Assembly (NCBI GenBank): GCA_007125845.1
Contig: SLCK01000023.1
Span: forward strand, 62,001-126,000
From: Gemmatimonadota bacterium
GTDB lineage: Bacteria > Gemmatimonadota > Gemmatimonadetes > Longimicrobiales > Gaopeijiaceae
Length of the DNA: 64,000 nt
Reading direction: 5' to 3'
In this document: piece by piece, positions 52,075-61,042 of the stretch
Position numbering within the stretch: position 1 is the stretch's first letter
Layout: every line of letters begins with the position of its first letter
Notes under the pieces: model-generated
Seen by the model: only the letters and a program-made list of their open reading frames with translations
Database searches by the model: none
Told to the model about the DNA's origin: nothing
Program-made: the position numbers and the translations under genes

Positions 52075-53547
52075 GTGAAGCGACGCACCAACATCTGGCG
52101 AGGAGGCATCCTCGTCCTCCTCTCGGTCCTCTTCGCCACCGCTCTCGAGGCCCAGATCTCGGTTGAGGAGCACGCGGACCGTCGGGCCGCGCTCGCCGAG
52201 CGGGTCGGGGACGGTCTCGTCCTGGCGGTCGGAAGCGCCGAGCCGCCGCAAGACTACATCCCCTTTCACCAGAACTCTCCCTTCCGCTACCTCACCGGGT
52301 TCATCGAACCCAACGCCGCTCTCCTCATGGAGGTGAGCGCAGGTGAGATCGAGTCCGAGATCCTCTTCGTCAATCCGAGGGATCCGGCGATGGAGACCTG
52401 GGAGGGCTATCGGATCGGTCCCGATGGCACGCTCGAGGCCACCGGGATTTCCGGTCGGAGCGTGGACGAGTTGGGAGAGGCCTTTGGCTCGCTTCTGGGG
52501 GACCGCGGCGAAGTCAAGGTGGTCGGGAACTACAATCCCGGCGCCTCGATCCGCAACGACGTGACCCAGCGCGTGGATGCGCTCCTGGACGGTCGCAGCG
52601 GCGTGGAGGTCGTGCCTGTGACCCAGGAGGTGGCCGCGCTGCGTAGGGTGAAGTCCGAGGCGGAGTTGGAGCTCCTTCGCCGGAGCACCGTGATCACGGT
52701 CCAGGCTCACCGCGAGATTCTGGGTGTCCTCGCCCCGGGCAGGAACGAATTCGAGGTCCAGGCGGTGCTCGAGTACACCTTCCGGCGCTATGGATCCGAA
52801 CGCCCGGCTTTCGCCTCGATCGTGGGCTCGGGCCCGAACTCGACGGTGCTTCACTACAATGTGAACAACCGGTTCATGGAAGATGGAGACGTGGTCGTGG
52901 TCGACATCGGAGCGAGCTACGGCGGGTATGCCGCCGACGTGACGCGCACGCTCCCCGTCAACGGCACGTTCAGCGAGGCCCAGGCGGAGATCTACCAGAT
53001 CGTGCGGGATGCCCAGGCCCGGGCCGAGGAGATGGGCAGACCCGGCACGGTGGTGGGTCAGATGGACCAGGCGGCCGCGCAGGTCGTCGCAGAGGGACTG
53101 GCGGAGGTCGGACTCATCGAGGCTCCCGACGCGACGTACGAGGCCGAGAACGGACAGAGAATTCCCCAGTTCCGGCTCTTCTACATGCACGCGATGGGGC
53201 ACGGAATCGGGCTCGACGTGCACGATCCCTGGCCCGGCGTCCTCGAGCCCGGGGTGGCGTTCACGATCGAACCCGGAATCTATGTACGTCCGAACCTGTT
53301 CGACGAGATCATTCCGGACGTGCCCGCCAACGAGGGGTTGAGGGAGGCGATTCGCCCGGCCTTCGAACGCTATGTGAACATCGGGGTCAGGATCGAAGAC
53401 GACTACATCGTGACCGAGGACGGACTCGAGTGGATCTCGCCCGCCCCGAGGGAGATCGACGAGATCGAGGCGGCGATGGCCGAGCCCTGGGACGGTCCGG
53501 AGGCCAGAAACGCGGACTGGGTGGAGTGGTTTCGAGGCATGGAGTAG
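52075..53547 (+). CDS. Xaa-Pro aminopeptidase (M24B), secreted
   Basis: 490 residues from GTG 52075, GGAGGA 6 bases upstream. Signal peptide RGGILVLLSVLFATALEA. The N-terminal creatinase-like domain (NSPFRYLTGFIEPNAALL) precedes the pita-bread domain with metal ligands VVDIGASYGGYAADVTRTL (two Asp), GHGIGLDVHD (His), IEPGIY (Glu) and RIEDDYIV (Glu). It removes N-terminal residues before proline. As an exported enzyme opposite an M28 peptidase, it likely serves extracellular peptide use. Confidence 0.92.
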   Translation: MKRRTNIWRGGILVLLSVLFATALEAQISVEEHADRRAALAERVGDGLVLAVGSAEPPQDYIPFHQNSPFRYLTGFIEPNAALLMEVSAGEIESEILFVNPRDPAMETWEGYRIGPDGTLEATGISGRSVDELGEAFGSLLGDRGEVKVVGNYNPGASIRNDVTQRVDALLDGRSGVEVVPVTQEVAALRRVKSEAELELLRRSTVITVQAHREILGVLAPGRNEFEVQAVLEYTFRRYGSERPAFASIVGSGPNSTVLHYNVNNRFMEDGDVVVVDIGASYGGYAADVTRTLPVNGTFSEAQAEIYQIVRDAQARAEEMGRPGTVVGQMDQAAAQVVAEGLAEVGLIEAPDATYEAENGQRIPQFRLFYMHAMGHGIGLDVHDPWPGVLEPGVAFTIEPGIYVRPNLFDEIIPDVPANEGLREAIRPAFERYVNIGVRIEDDYIVTEDGLEWISPAPREIDEIEAAMAEPWDGPEARNADWVEWFRGME

Positions 53548-54683
53548 CCGAGATCCCTTCGTGCCCCCTCCTGGGACGTCGGCTGCTCGGGGTGGGGGTG
53601 GGGATATTGGCCTGGCTCGGGTACCGGGTCCTCTCCGCTCGCCCCGAGCTCGCCGAGTCGGTCGCAGGCACAGGGCCGATCCCAGAGAGCGCGCGACTCC
53701 TGTCGCTCGTCACGGGCAGTGTGCCCGTCTCGCTGGCCGAGCTCCTTGTCGCGTTGTTCCTCGTGAGGCAGATGTTGGGGCTCGCTCGGGGGGTCCGCGA
53801 GCTTCGGTCAGGGAGGACGCCCCTCGGAAGAATCGTCACCGGGGGGACGCTCAGGCTCGCCCAGGACGTCGGCGTCCTTGTCTTCCTCTTCTATGCGCTC
53901 TGGGGATTCCAGTACGCCCGCGAGGGAGTGGCCGAGCGTCTCGGGGTCGCCTCATCGGGTGAGGTGTCCGCGTCGGAGGTCCAGCGCCTCGCTCTACTGG
54001 CTGTGGACCGAACGAACGAACTCTACCGGGAGATGCACGGCGTCCCCGACATCGGTCGCCCAACGCCCGCTCCACCTGTGTCAGAGCTCACGCTCGGCCT
54101 GGAGGAGGGTTGGAGCCGGGTGCTTGCGGACTTCGAGCTCCCCGCTCGCCTGGAGCGTGCCCATGGAGCTCCGAAGCCGTTTCTGGCCTCTCCGCTGGTC
54201 AAGCGCTTCGGAGTGGGCGGGATGTATTTCCCCTACACCGGAGAGGCGCTCGTCCTCGCGGACCTCCCGGCCCCATTGATGGGGAAAAGCCTGGCCCACG
54301 AGATGGCGCACCAGCGGGGAATCGCCTCGGAGTCGGATGCGAACGTCCTGGCCTTCCTCGTCGCCCGCGAGTCCCGGGATCCGGTCTCCCGATATTCGGC
54401 ATATGTCTTCTTGCAGCAGCAACTGCTCTCGATCCTCCAGGGGCTGGATCCGGAGGAGAGTGCGAGGGTGACCGCGGTCCGCTACCCGGGGGTGCAGCGC
54501 GACCTGCTCGACGCTCACCTCTACTGGGAGCCGGCACGAGGGATCGCTGGAGCCGCCGCCACCCGGATGAACGATGCGATGTTGCGTTCTCACGGAATCC
54601 CGGAAGGCGTGGCGAGCTATCGTGGGAGCGGTTGGATCTTCCTTGCCCTGGCCAGGGAGAGGGGGGAAGGCGTCCTCTTCTGA
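53526..54683 (+). CDS. DUF3810 membrane protein with HExxH motif
   Basis: About 385 residues. Three N-terminal membrane segments (GVGVGILAWLGYRV, VSLAELLVALFLV, QDVGVLVFLFYALWGF) precede a soluble part with SLAHEMAHQRG, an HExxH zinc motif, and GGMYFPYTGEALV, features of DUF3810. This family looks like a membrane metallopeptidase, but no activity is established. Start is uncertain: GTG 53526 overlaps the M24 gene by 22 bases and is used here; GTG 53592 or 53598 would cut into the first helix. Probably co-transcribed with the M24 peptidase. Confidence 0.78.
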   Translation: MVSRHGVAEIPSCPLLGRRLLGVGVGILAWLGYRVLSARPELAESVAGTGPIPESARLLSLVTGSVPVSLAELLVALFLVRQMLGLARGVRELRSGRTPLGRIVTGGTLRLAQDVGVLVFLFYALWGFQYAREGVAERLGVASSGEVSASEVQRLALLAVDRTNELYREMHGVPDIGRPTPAPPVSELTLGLEEGWSRVLADFELPARLERAHGAPKPFLASPLVKRFGVGGMYFPYTGEALVLADLPAPLMGKSLAHEMAHQRGIASESDANVLAFLVARESRDPVSRYSAYVFLQQQLLSILQGLDPEESARVTAVRYPGVQRDLLDAHLYWEPARGIAGAAATRMNDAMLRSHGIPEGVASYRGSGWIFLALARERGEGVLF

Positions 54684-54853
54684 GCTCTGAGCCCACGTCG
54701 CGGCGGGCCCTGTACTTCTTCAACGGCCTTCGAGTACTTTGAACGGGTCGGCCGGAGCTCCTTCACGAGTGCCGGCTCCCGCGCCCGTGCCGCCCCGACG
54801 GGGGGCACGGCGGATACCACGAACCCCGAGACACCGTTGCAGGTAGAGGTCCC

Positions 54854-55558
54854 ATGGATTCGACCAGACATATCTCCCTCCTGCTCCTCACCGCCCTGCT
54901 TCCGGCGTGCGCCGGTGGCAACGAACGCGTGACGGAGCTCCCGGACTTTGAACAACGTGCAGCCTACGCCATCGGGCAGGACGTCGGCAATTCTCTGGCG
55001 GAAGCCGGAGTCGAGCTCGACTTCGACGCCCTCGTCCAAGGCCTCAGGGATGCCATGGATGACGAGGACTCCCTCCTCGAGCCGCAGGAGATCATGGAGG
55101 TGGTCCAGGAGTTCCAGATGCGGGCCCAGGAGGCGATGGCGGCCCGGGAAGAGGCGGCCGTCGAGGACAATCGGGCGGAGGGGGAGGCGTTCCGCCGCGA
55201 GCATGCCGAGCGGGACGGGGTGGTCACGACCGACAGCGGGCTACAGTACCGATTCGTAACGGAGGGCGACGGGCCGATTCCGGGCCCGGCTGACCGCGTG
55301 CGCGTTCACTATCGGGGCACCTTCATCGACGGTGAGGTCTTCGACAGCTCCTACGAGCGGGACGAACCGGCGGTCTTCCAGGTGCAGCAGGTGATCCCGG
55401 GGTGGTCGGAGGCGTTGCAGCTCACTCCGGTGGGCAGCACGGTCGAGCTGGTGATTCCGCCCAACCTCGGGTACGGGATGAGCGCACCGGCCTCGATCGG
55501 TCCGGAACGCACCCTTCTCTTCGAGGTGGAGGTCCTGGGGATCGAGGACGACGATTGA
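54854..55558 (+). CDS. FKBP-type peptidyl-prolyl isomerase, lipoprotein
   Basis: 234 residues from ATG 54854. Lipoprotein signal SLLLLTALLPACAGG. The N-terminal dimerisation helices of FkpA/Mip type are seen (AAYAIGQDVGNSLAEAG and the long EIMEVVQEFQMRAQEAMAAR helix). The C-terminal FKBP domain has VHYRGTFIDGEVFDSSYERD, VIPGWSEALQLTPVGS and IPPNLGYGM. It assists folding of envelope proteins. The 170-base gap upstream shows no clear promoter. Confidence 0.92.
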   Translation: MDSTRHISLLLLTALLPACAGGNERVTELPDFEQRAAYAIGQDVGNSLAEAGVELDFDALVQGLRDAMDDEDSLLEPQEIMEVVQEFQMRAQEAMAAREEAAVEDNRAEGEAFRREHAERDGVVTTDSGLQYRFVTEGDGPIPGPADRVRVHYRGTFIDGEVFDSSYERDEPAVFQVQQVIPGWSEALQLTPVGSTVELVIPPNLGYGMSAPASIGPERTLLFEVEVLGIEDDD

Positions 55559-55561
55559 GCT

Positions 55562-55596
55562 GGCGCGGCGGACCCTACTCGTCCACGCACCGCGCC
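55562..55596. terminator. Candidate bidirectional terminator
   Basis: GGCGCGG (55562-55568) pairs with CCGCGCC (55590-55596); an inner GGAC/GTCC extends the fold. It lies between the convergent FKBP gene and hemH. No U-tract. Confidence 0.4.
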
Positions 55597-55604
55597 GCGT
55601 AGGC

Positions 55605-56693
55605 TCAGGTCCCGGCGACCGGTTCCGGAGCCGGAGCCGCCCTCTCCCTGGGGAGCGCATTCAGGCAAACGGTGCCGGCCTTGGGCCGGCAGCGGCACGG
55701 GGCGAGTTGAAGGCCCAACGTGCTGTCCTGACCTGTGAGAAGCGGCTCGAGCACGTCGGCGAGAATCCCTGCGAAGCGGGGGTCGTCGTGCGGGACGGGG
55801 ACCCGGTGAAAGTCCAGCCCCACCTCCTCGGCCTCCTCGCGTAGCTCGTGGTCGAGCTCGGCCAGGGTCTCGGACTGTTCGTGCATGAAGGAGACGGGTT
55901 CTACCAGGACGGCTCCGCCGTCCACGTCCCGGATCACCGCCTCCACGTCGGGCTGCGTCCAGGGGATACCGCGATTGGAGTGATTCTGGTAGCCCAGGAG
56001 GTAATCGTCCACGCCCAGGATACGGGCGACCTCTTCGCAGAACTCTTCAACGTACTCCACGTACCGGCTCCCCTCGTCCAGGTACTTCTGCGGGGTGCCA
56101 TGTGCGGAGAAGACGAGGTGGGTCCGGGGGGCCCGCAAGTCCAGGCCCCGCTCTTCGGCGAGTCGCCGCACGGCGTCGGCCCGCAGCTCGATGTAGGCGG
56201 GATGGCGATGCCAGCCGGTGACGCCGCCGAATTCCACCGTCCACTCGAGGTCGTCGAGGGCCCTCTGGATTCCGTCGAGTGCGGCCACGTTGGTCGAGGG
56301 GCCGCAAAGAGGGTAGACCGGCAGGCCCACGATCCGTTCCACACCGTCTGCGCGGGCCTGCTTCACCACGTCGGGGATCAGGGGGTGCGTGAACTGGAAG
56401 GCGGAGTAGACGTGGACCTGGTGTCCACGCCGAAGAAGCTCCAGCCCCAGCGCCCGGCCCTGCGCGTCGGCCTGCTCGTTCAGGGGTGACCCGCCGATCT
56501 CCTCGTATTCCTCGATCAGGCTGGGAGCCCGTCTTTCGGCCAGCTCTCGGCTCCGCCGCTCTCGAGCGGCCTGGTCCGGCAGGTCCTCAAGATTCGCGTT
56601 CGCAAGGAAGATCCTCTCCAGAAAGGGGACGACTTCCTCGAGGGTTGCCTTTCTCGGCTCTCCGAAGTGCAGCGCGATGACTGCGGTCTTCAT
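55605..56693 (-). CDS. hemH: Ferrochelatase, possibly [2Fe-2S]-containing
   Basis: 362 residues. Family motifs: IALHFGEP at the N terminus, GSPLNEQADAQG, the catalytic His198 in VFSAHGTPQKY, YQNHSNRGIPWTQP, and FMHEQSETLAELDHE with the conserved Glu. It inserts iron into protoporphyrin IX. Cys130 (YPLCGPST) with a C-terminal C333-x-C335-x7-C343 group could bind a [2Fe-2S] cluster, as some bacterial and animal ferrochelatases do with four cysteines. ATG overlaps the hemE stop as ATGA. No protoporphyrinogen oxidase gene is beside it. Confidence 0.93.
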   Translation of the reverse strand: MKTAVIALHFGEPRKATLEEVVPFLERIFLANANLEDLPDQAARERRSRELAERRAPSLIEEYEEIGGSPLNEQADAQGRALGLELLRRGHQVHVYSAFQFTHPLIPDVVKQARADGVERIVGLPVYPLCGPSTNVAALDGIQRALDDLEWTVEFGGVTGWHRHPAYIELRADAVRRLAEERGLDLRAPRTHLVFSAHGTPQKYLDEGSRYVEYVEEFCEEVARILGVDDYLLGYQNHSNRGIPWTQPDVEAVIRDVDGGAVLVEPVSFMHEQSETLAELDHELREEAEEVGLDFHRVPVPHDDPRFAGILADVLEPLLTGQDSTLGLQLAPCRCRPKAGTVCLNALPRERAAPAPEPVAGT

Positions 56694-57733
56694 TCGTGAC
56701 CTCCTCTCAACGCGTTCAGATCTACCGATTGCACGTGCTCCACGACGGCTCCGATGACCTCGGGATCGGTCTGCGGAAGGAGACCGTGGCCTACGTTGAA
56801 TACGTGCCCCGGCCTCCCCGCGACCCGGCGGAGGATCTCGTCCGCCCTGGCGATCGCCACCTCCCTACCCGCGAGGAGAGAGACGGGGTCCAGGTTGCCC
56901 TGGACCGCGCGATCGTAGCCGACGATCCTCCAGCCCTCGTCGATCTGGATGCGCCAGTCCAGACCGATTCCGTCGCCTCCGGCCTCCGCGAGGAGCGGGA
57001 GGAGAGCCGGGTTTCCGGTAGCGAAGTGAATGGAGAGGACGTGCCGCTCCGCGAGGCCCGCCAGAATCCTGCGCGAGTACGGAAGCACGTGCTCCCTGTA
57101 GTCCTCAGGTCCCAGAGCACCTGCCCAGGAGTCGAAGAGCTGGATCCCCGCTGCCCCCGCCTCGACCTGGGCGGCGGCGAACTCCAGGAGGTGCTCTGCC
57201 CAGTACGACATGAGCTCGTCCCAGAGCTCGCGTTCGCGCCACATGAAGGTCTTGGTGCCATGGCGATCCTTCGATCTGGGCGACTCGACGAGGTAGGTCA
57301 TGAGGGTGAAGGGCGCGCCGACGAAACCGACCACCGGCACGTCGAGGCGAGCTCGGAGGATCTGGAGGGTCTCGAGCACGAAATCGAGGGTGTCCCGCGG
57401 ATCGAAGGGCCGGAGTGAGCGGATCCGCTCGGCCGTGTCGTAGGGGTGGGGCAGCACGGGCCCGACTCCCTTCTCGATGCGGACGTCGAGCCCGGCACCT
57501 ACGAAGATGGTGGAGATGTCCGCGAAGAGCACCGCCGCATCCAGGGGAAAGTAGTCGAGGGGAAGAGCCGTGATTCGGGCCGCGAGCTCGGCGTCGCGGG
57601 TCACCTCCAGCAGGTCCCGTCCTCCCTTGAGCTCGTGGTAGCGGGGCAGGGATCGGCCCGCTTGCCTCATGAACCACACGGGCGTGCGGTCCAGGGGCTC
57701 GCGGCGGAGGGCGCGGATGAAGCGATCGTTCAT
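56690..57733 (-). CDS. hemE: Uroporphyrinogen decarboxylase
   Basis: 347 residues from ATG 57733; a GTG at 57745 adds four residues. Motifs: PVWFMRQAGRSLPRY (substrate-binding Arg/Gln), DAAVLFADISTI with catalytic Asp, FVGAPFTLMTYLVE, FDSWAGALGPEDY, and GLDWRIQIDEG ... QGNLDP. It removes four carboxyls from uroporphyrinogen III to give coproporphyrinogen III. It is translationally coupled to hemH by a 4-base overlap. Divergent from thyX. Confidence 0.95.
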   Translation of the reverse strand: MNDRFIRALRREPLDRTPVWFMRQAGRSLPRYHELKGGRDLLEVTRDAELAARITALPLDYFPLDAAVLFADISTIFVGAGLDVRIEKGVGPVLPHPYDTAERIRSLRPFDPRDTLDFVLETLQILRARLDVPVVGFVGAPFTLMTYLVESPRSKDRHGTKTFMWRERELWDELMSYWAEHLLEFAAAQVEAGAAGIQLFDSWAGALGPEDYREHVLPYSRRILAGLAERHVLSIHFATGNPALLPLLAEAGGDGIGLDWRIQIDEGWRIVGYDRAVQGNLDPVSLLAGREVAIARADEILRRVAGRPGHVFNVGHGLLPQTDPEVIGAVVEHVQSVDLNALRGGHE

Positions 57734-57862
57734 GGATCGTCCCACGGAGGATGTCGGTGGCGCGAAGCGATCGTGACAGGGGGCCTCTTGAACGAGGAGA
57801 AGCTAGTAGGGTGCCGGCGTTCCGTCATGGGGGTGTGGACCGGCGGCCCCTCCCATCTCCGG

Positions 57863-57891
57863 TTGCTAGGAGGTGGCCGGTCGCGTTTAAT
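57863..57891 (+). promoter_or_regulatory. thyX promoter (sigma-70 type)
   Basis: TTGCTA (57863-57868), 17-base spacer, TTTAAT (57886-57891): four and five of six consensus matches. Predicted start near 57898, leader about 72 bases. Confidence 0.55.
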
Positions 57892-57969
57892 TGAGTCCTC
57901 TCGTCATCGGCCGGATCGCTTTGCCCGCGCCGCCGATTCCGGAGATCATCCGAATTTGTTTCGAGGGCC

Positions 57970-58953
57970 ATGCAGACCAAACGTCCTACCAATCCACAGG
58001 CGGAGGAGATCCTGGGGGGCTACTTCCGGGTCCTGGATCACGGGTTCGTGGCTCTGGTGGACTACATGGGATCCGACGAAGACGTCGAGAGAGCCGCCCG
58101 CGTGAGCTATGGGTACGGCACCCGGAAACGTTCGGCGACCCGCGGCCTCGTCCGGTACCTCAGGCGCCACCGCCACACCACCCCTTCGGAGATGGTGGAG
58201 CTGAAGTTCCACTGCGCGATGCCCATGTTCATCGCCCGGCAGTGGATTCGACACCGGACGGCCTCCGTGAACGAGTACAGCGGACGCTACTCGCTGATGC
58301 CGCTCCTCTTCTACCGTCCCGAGCAGGAGCAGTTTGGACTCCAGAGCCGATCCAATCGTCAGGGAAGGGAGTCGGTGGCGAACCGGAAGGTCTGGGCCGA
58401 GGCGGTGTCTCGTTGGGATGCCCTGCGCTCCGAGGCCGCCGCACACTACGAATGGCTCGTCGAGGAGGAGGTGGCCCGCGAGCTCGCCCGCATCGACCTT
58501 CCCCTCTCGACCTACACGCAGTGGTACTGGAAGGTGGACCTGCACAACCTCCTCCACTTCCTCTCGCTCAGGGCGGATCCACACGCCCAGTGGGAGATTC
58601 GCGCGTACGCCGAAGTGATCGCGGGGATGGTCAAACGGGTCGCACCCCTCTCCTACGAAGCCTGGGTGGACTACGACCTGGGCGGTGCCACCCTCAGCCG
58701 GGGGGAGTTGGAGGCGCTGGGTCGGCTCCTCGAGCCCACGGGTGAGGATGCCGTGGCGGTGCGGGACGGAAGTGACAAGCTCGACGGCCCCGCCCTCGCT
58801 GCCCTGGGGCTTTCATCCAGAGAGATCCAGGAATTTCGGGACAAGCTCCGGCCCGGGCGGCGACCGAACCATGAGCTCGATCTCACCCGCATGCGCTCTG
58901 CCGAGTCGATCTCGGAGGAGATGGCGCGCGCCGTGCCGGAGGTTTTCGAGTAG
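57970..58953 (+). CDS. thyX: Flavin-dependent thymidylate synthase ThyX
   Basis: 327 residues, longer than typical ThyX (220-260) because of a C-terminal extension of ~80 residues (DGPALAALGLSSREIQEFRD). The ThyX signature RHRxxSxNExSxR is at residues 94-106 (RHRTASVNEYSGR); the flavin/substrate helix HNLLHFLSLRADPHAQWEIR is also present. It makes dTMP from dUMP with methylene-THF, FAD and NADPH. dUMP can come from the dCMP deaminase at 9275. ThyA is not in the window. Confidence 0.95.
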   Translation: MQTKRPTNPQAEEILGGYFRVLDHGFVALVDYMGSDEDVERAARVSYGYGTRKRSATRGLVRYLRRHRHTTPSEMVELKFHCAMPMFIARQWIRHRTASVNEYSGRYSLMPLLFYRPEQEQFGLQSRSNRQGRESVANRKVWAEAVSRWDALRSEAAAHYEWLVEEEVARELARIDLPLSTYTQWYWKVDLHNLLHFLSLRADPHAQWEIRAYAEVIAGMVKRVAPLSYEAWVDYDLGGATLSRGELEALGRLLEPTGEDAVAVRDGSDKLDGPALAALGLSSREIQEFRDKLRPGRRPNHELDLTRMRSAESISEEMARAVPEVFE

Positions 58954-59096
58954 GTTCGGACTCTCCCTCACTCCCCGATCCTTTTACCTTTGCAGGGGCT
59001 TGGAGGCGGGAGGCGCGGCGCGTTCGCGCGGCTGTCGCGGATGCCGCCGGACTGCCGATCGAGCCACAACATTCGCGGACTACGATCAGGGCGTAC

Positions 59097-60047
59097 ATGT
59101 CAAAGCAGACGTTCGAGCCCCACCAGTGGGCGGTAATCCTCGGAGGATCCAGCGGATTCGGGCTGGCCGCGGCAAAGAAGCTCGCGAGGCACGGGATGAA
59201 CCTCTGCATCGCGCACCGGGACCGGCGCGGTGCCATGCGTCGCATCGAGCCCGAGTTCGACGCGCTGCGCGCAGAGGGCGTCTCCGTCGAGACGTTCAAT
59301 GCCGACGCGCTCAGGGACGACGCGCCGGCGGAGATTCTGGACGCTCTCCAGGAGGTGATGGGTGGGGACGGCGAGGTACGGGTCCTCCTGCACTCCATTG
59401 CCTTTGGGAACCTCAAGCTCATTGGACCGGACGCCCCGTCCTCGAACGAGGCCTCTGAGCGGTTGGCGGCCGAGCTCGGGGTGGAGAGGGACCGCATCCG
59501 TGAAGTCGCGGACCGGTTGTTCGCCGAAGGTGTCGACGGGCTTCAGGGACTGGCCAGTCCCCCCGAATATCCGGAGGGGATGTACCTGGAGGCCGAAGAC
59601 ATGGCCCGGACCGTCTACGCAATGGGGACCAGCCTCCTGAGCTGGACCCAGGAGATTGTGGGGCGGGAGATGTTCGGGGCCGACGCGAGAGTGCTCGGGC
59701 TCACCAGCGAAGGGAACGCGGTGGCCTGGAAGGGCTACGCCGCGGTTTCCGCGGCGAAGGCGGCGTTGGAGGCGGTGTCCCGGGCCATTGCCGTCGAGCT
59801 CGCGCACCTTGGCCTCCGGTCGAACATCATTCAGGCGGGTGTGACGGACACTCCGGCGCTTCGCGTGATTCCCGGGAGCGCCTATCTCACGGCTCAGGCC
59901 CGGACGAGAAATCCCTTCAAACGACTTACGACCCCCGATGACGTGGCAGACGTGATCTACCTTCTCGCCCTCCCGGAGTCGGCGTGGATCAACGGAGACG
60001 TGATTCGCGTGGACGGAGGCGAGAGCGTGTCCGGGGCATCGCGATGA
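59097..60047 (+). CDS. Enoyl-ACP reductase-like SDR (FabI/FabL type)
   Basis: 316 residues of the short-chain dehydrogenase fold. The nucleotide motif GGSSGFGLAAAKKLARHG is SDR-like rather than the usual FabI loop, but the catalytic pair is Tyr214-x6-Lys221 (GYAAVSAAKAAL), the spacing of enoyl-ACP reductases, and LLHSIAFGNLKL matches the FabI strand-5 motif. It probably reduces enoyl-ACP with NAD(P)H as the last step of each elongation cycle. It opens a seven-gene operon; its stop overlaps the fabH-like start as ATGA. Confidence 0.85.
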   Translation: MSKQTFEPHQWAVILGGSSGFGLAAAKKLARHGMNLCIAHRDRRGAMRRIEPEFDALRAEGVSVETFNADALRDDAPAEILDALQEVMGGDGEVRVLLHSIAFGNLKLIGPDAPSSNEASERLAAELGVERDRIREVADRLFAEGVDGLQGLASPPEYPEGMYLEAEDMARTVYAMGTSLLSWTQEIVGREMFGADARVLGLTSEGNAVAWKGYAAVSAAKAALEAVSRAIAVELAHLGLRSNIIQAGVTDTPALRVIPGSAYLTAQARTRNPFKRLTTPDDVADVIYLLALPESAWINGDVIRVDGGESVSGASR

Positions 60048-61042
60048 GCCTCTACCTGCACGCCCTCGGACACTTTCATCCCGAGAACGAGATTACGAAT
60101 CGCTTCCTGGAAGAGCTCGACATCGGGACGAGCGACGATTGGATCATGGAGCGGGTGGGGATCCGGAGTCGTCGGACCGTGATGCCGCTCGACTACATCC
60201 GGGAGACGCGAAACCGGAATCCGGTCGAGGCCAGCGAGGTCGCTCTCTACAGTCATGCCGAGACCGGCCGGCTCGCTACTGAGATGGCCATGGAGCGGGC
60301 GGGCATCAGCCGGGACGACATCGGGTGGGTGATCGCCGGATCCAGTCGGCCGGACACTCTCTCGCCCGCCGACGCCTGCAACGTAGCCGAAGCGCTGGGC
60401 ATCGAGGCGCCCGCGTTCGACATGAACTCCGCATGCACCAGCATGTTCGTAGCGATCCACACGCTGGCCGCGATGCGCCCGGAGGCCGTACCGGAGTACG
60501 TTCTCATCGTGACGCCGGAGACGTTGACCATGTCCGTCGACTACGCGGACCGCTCGGCTTCGGTGCTCTGGGGCGATGGGACGACGGCCGCGATTCTGTC
60601 CACGAAGGTGCCGTCCGCGATCGAGATTCTGGGCACAGAGCTCGAATCCAGCCCGGCGGGCCGTGAGAAGGTCGTCGTGCCGCTTGGACGTCACTTCTTC
60701 CAGGAGGGCCGAACGGTCCAGATGTTCGCGATCAAGAAGACGATCCGGCTGCTGCGGCGTCTTCAGGCGAGCTTCGGTAAGGATCCGGAGCGGAGCTTCC
60801 GATTCGTCGGGCACCAGGCGAACCTGCGCATGCTGGAAGCCGTATGCGAGCAGTGCGATATTGCGGAAGCCCGCCACCACAGCAACGTGGCCAACTATGG
60901 GAACACGGGAGCGGCGGGTGCCGCAGCGGTGATCTCCATGGAATGGGATCAATGGGGGCCGGGCGATGACATCGCGGTGGTCGGAGTAGGGTCCGGTCTG
61001 ACCTGGTCCAGCTTCCTTCTGAGATTCGGAGAGGCACCGTGA
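60044..61042 (+). CDS. 3-oxoacyl-ACP synthase III (FabH-like)
   Basis: 332 residues. Thiolase-fold KAS III: nucleophile Cys131 in FDMNSACTSMF, His257 in FVGHQANLRMLEAV and Asn287 in ANYGNTGAAG; the C terminus VGVGSGLTWSSFLLRF is typical. FabH primes chain synthesis by condensing acyl-CoA with malonyl-ACP. An insertion (residues ~44-70, TVMPLDYIRETRNRNPVEAS) sets it apart from housekeeping FabH. Start ATG 60044 overlaps the reductase stop, and its stop overlaps the fabA start as GTGA. Confidence 0.9.
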   Translation: MSLYLHALGHFHPENEITNRFLEELDIGTSDDWIMERVGIRSRRTVMPLDYIRETRNRNPVEASEVALYSHAETGRLATEMAMERAGISRDDIGWVIAGSSRPDTLSPADACNVAEALGIEAPAFDMNSACTSMFVAIHTLAAMRPEAVPEYVLIVTPETLTMSVDYADRSASVLWGDGTTAAILSTKVPSAIEILGTELESSPAGREKVVVPLGRHFFQEGRTVQMFAIKKTIRLLRRLQASFGKDPERSFRFVGHQANLRMLEAVCEQCDIAEARHHSNVANYGNTGAAGAAAVISMEWDQWGPGDDIAVVGVGSGLTWSSFLLRFGEAP

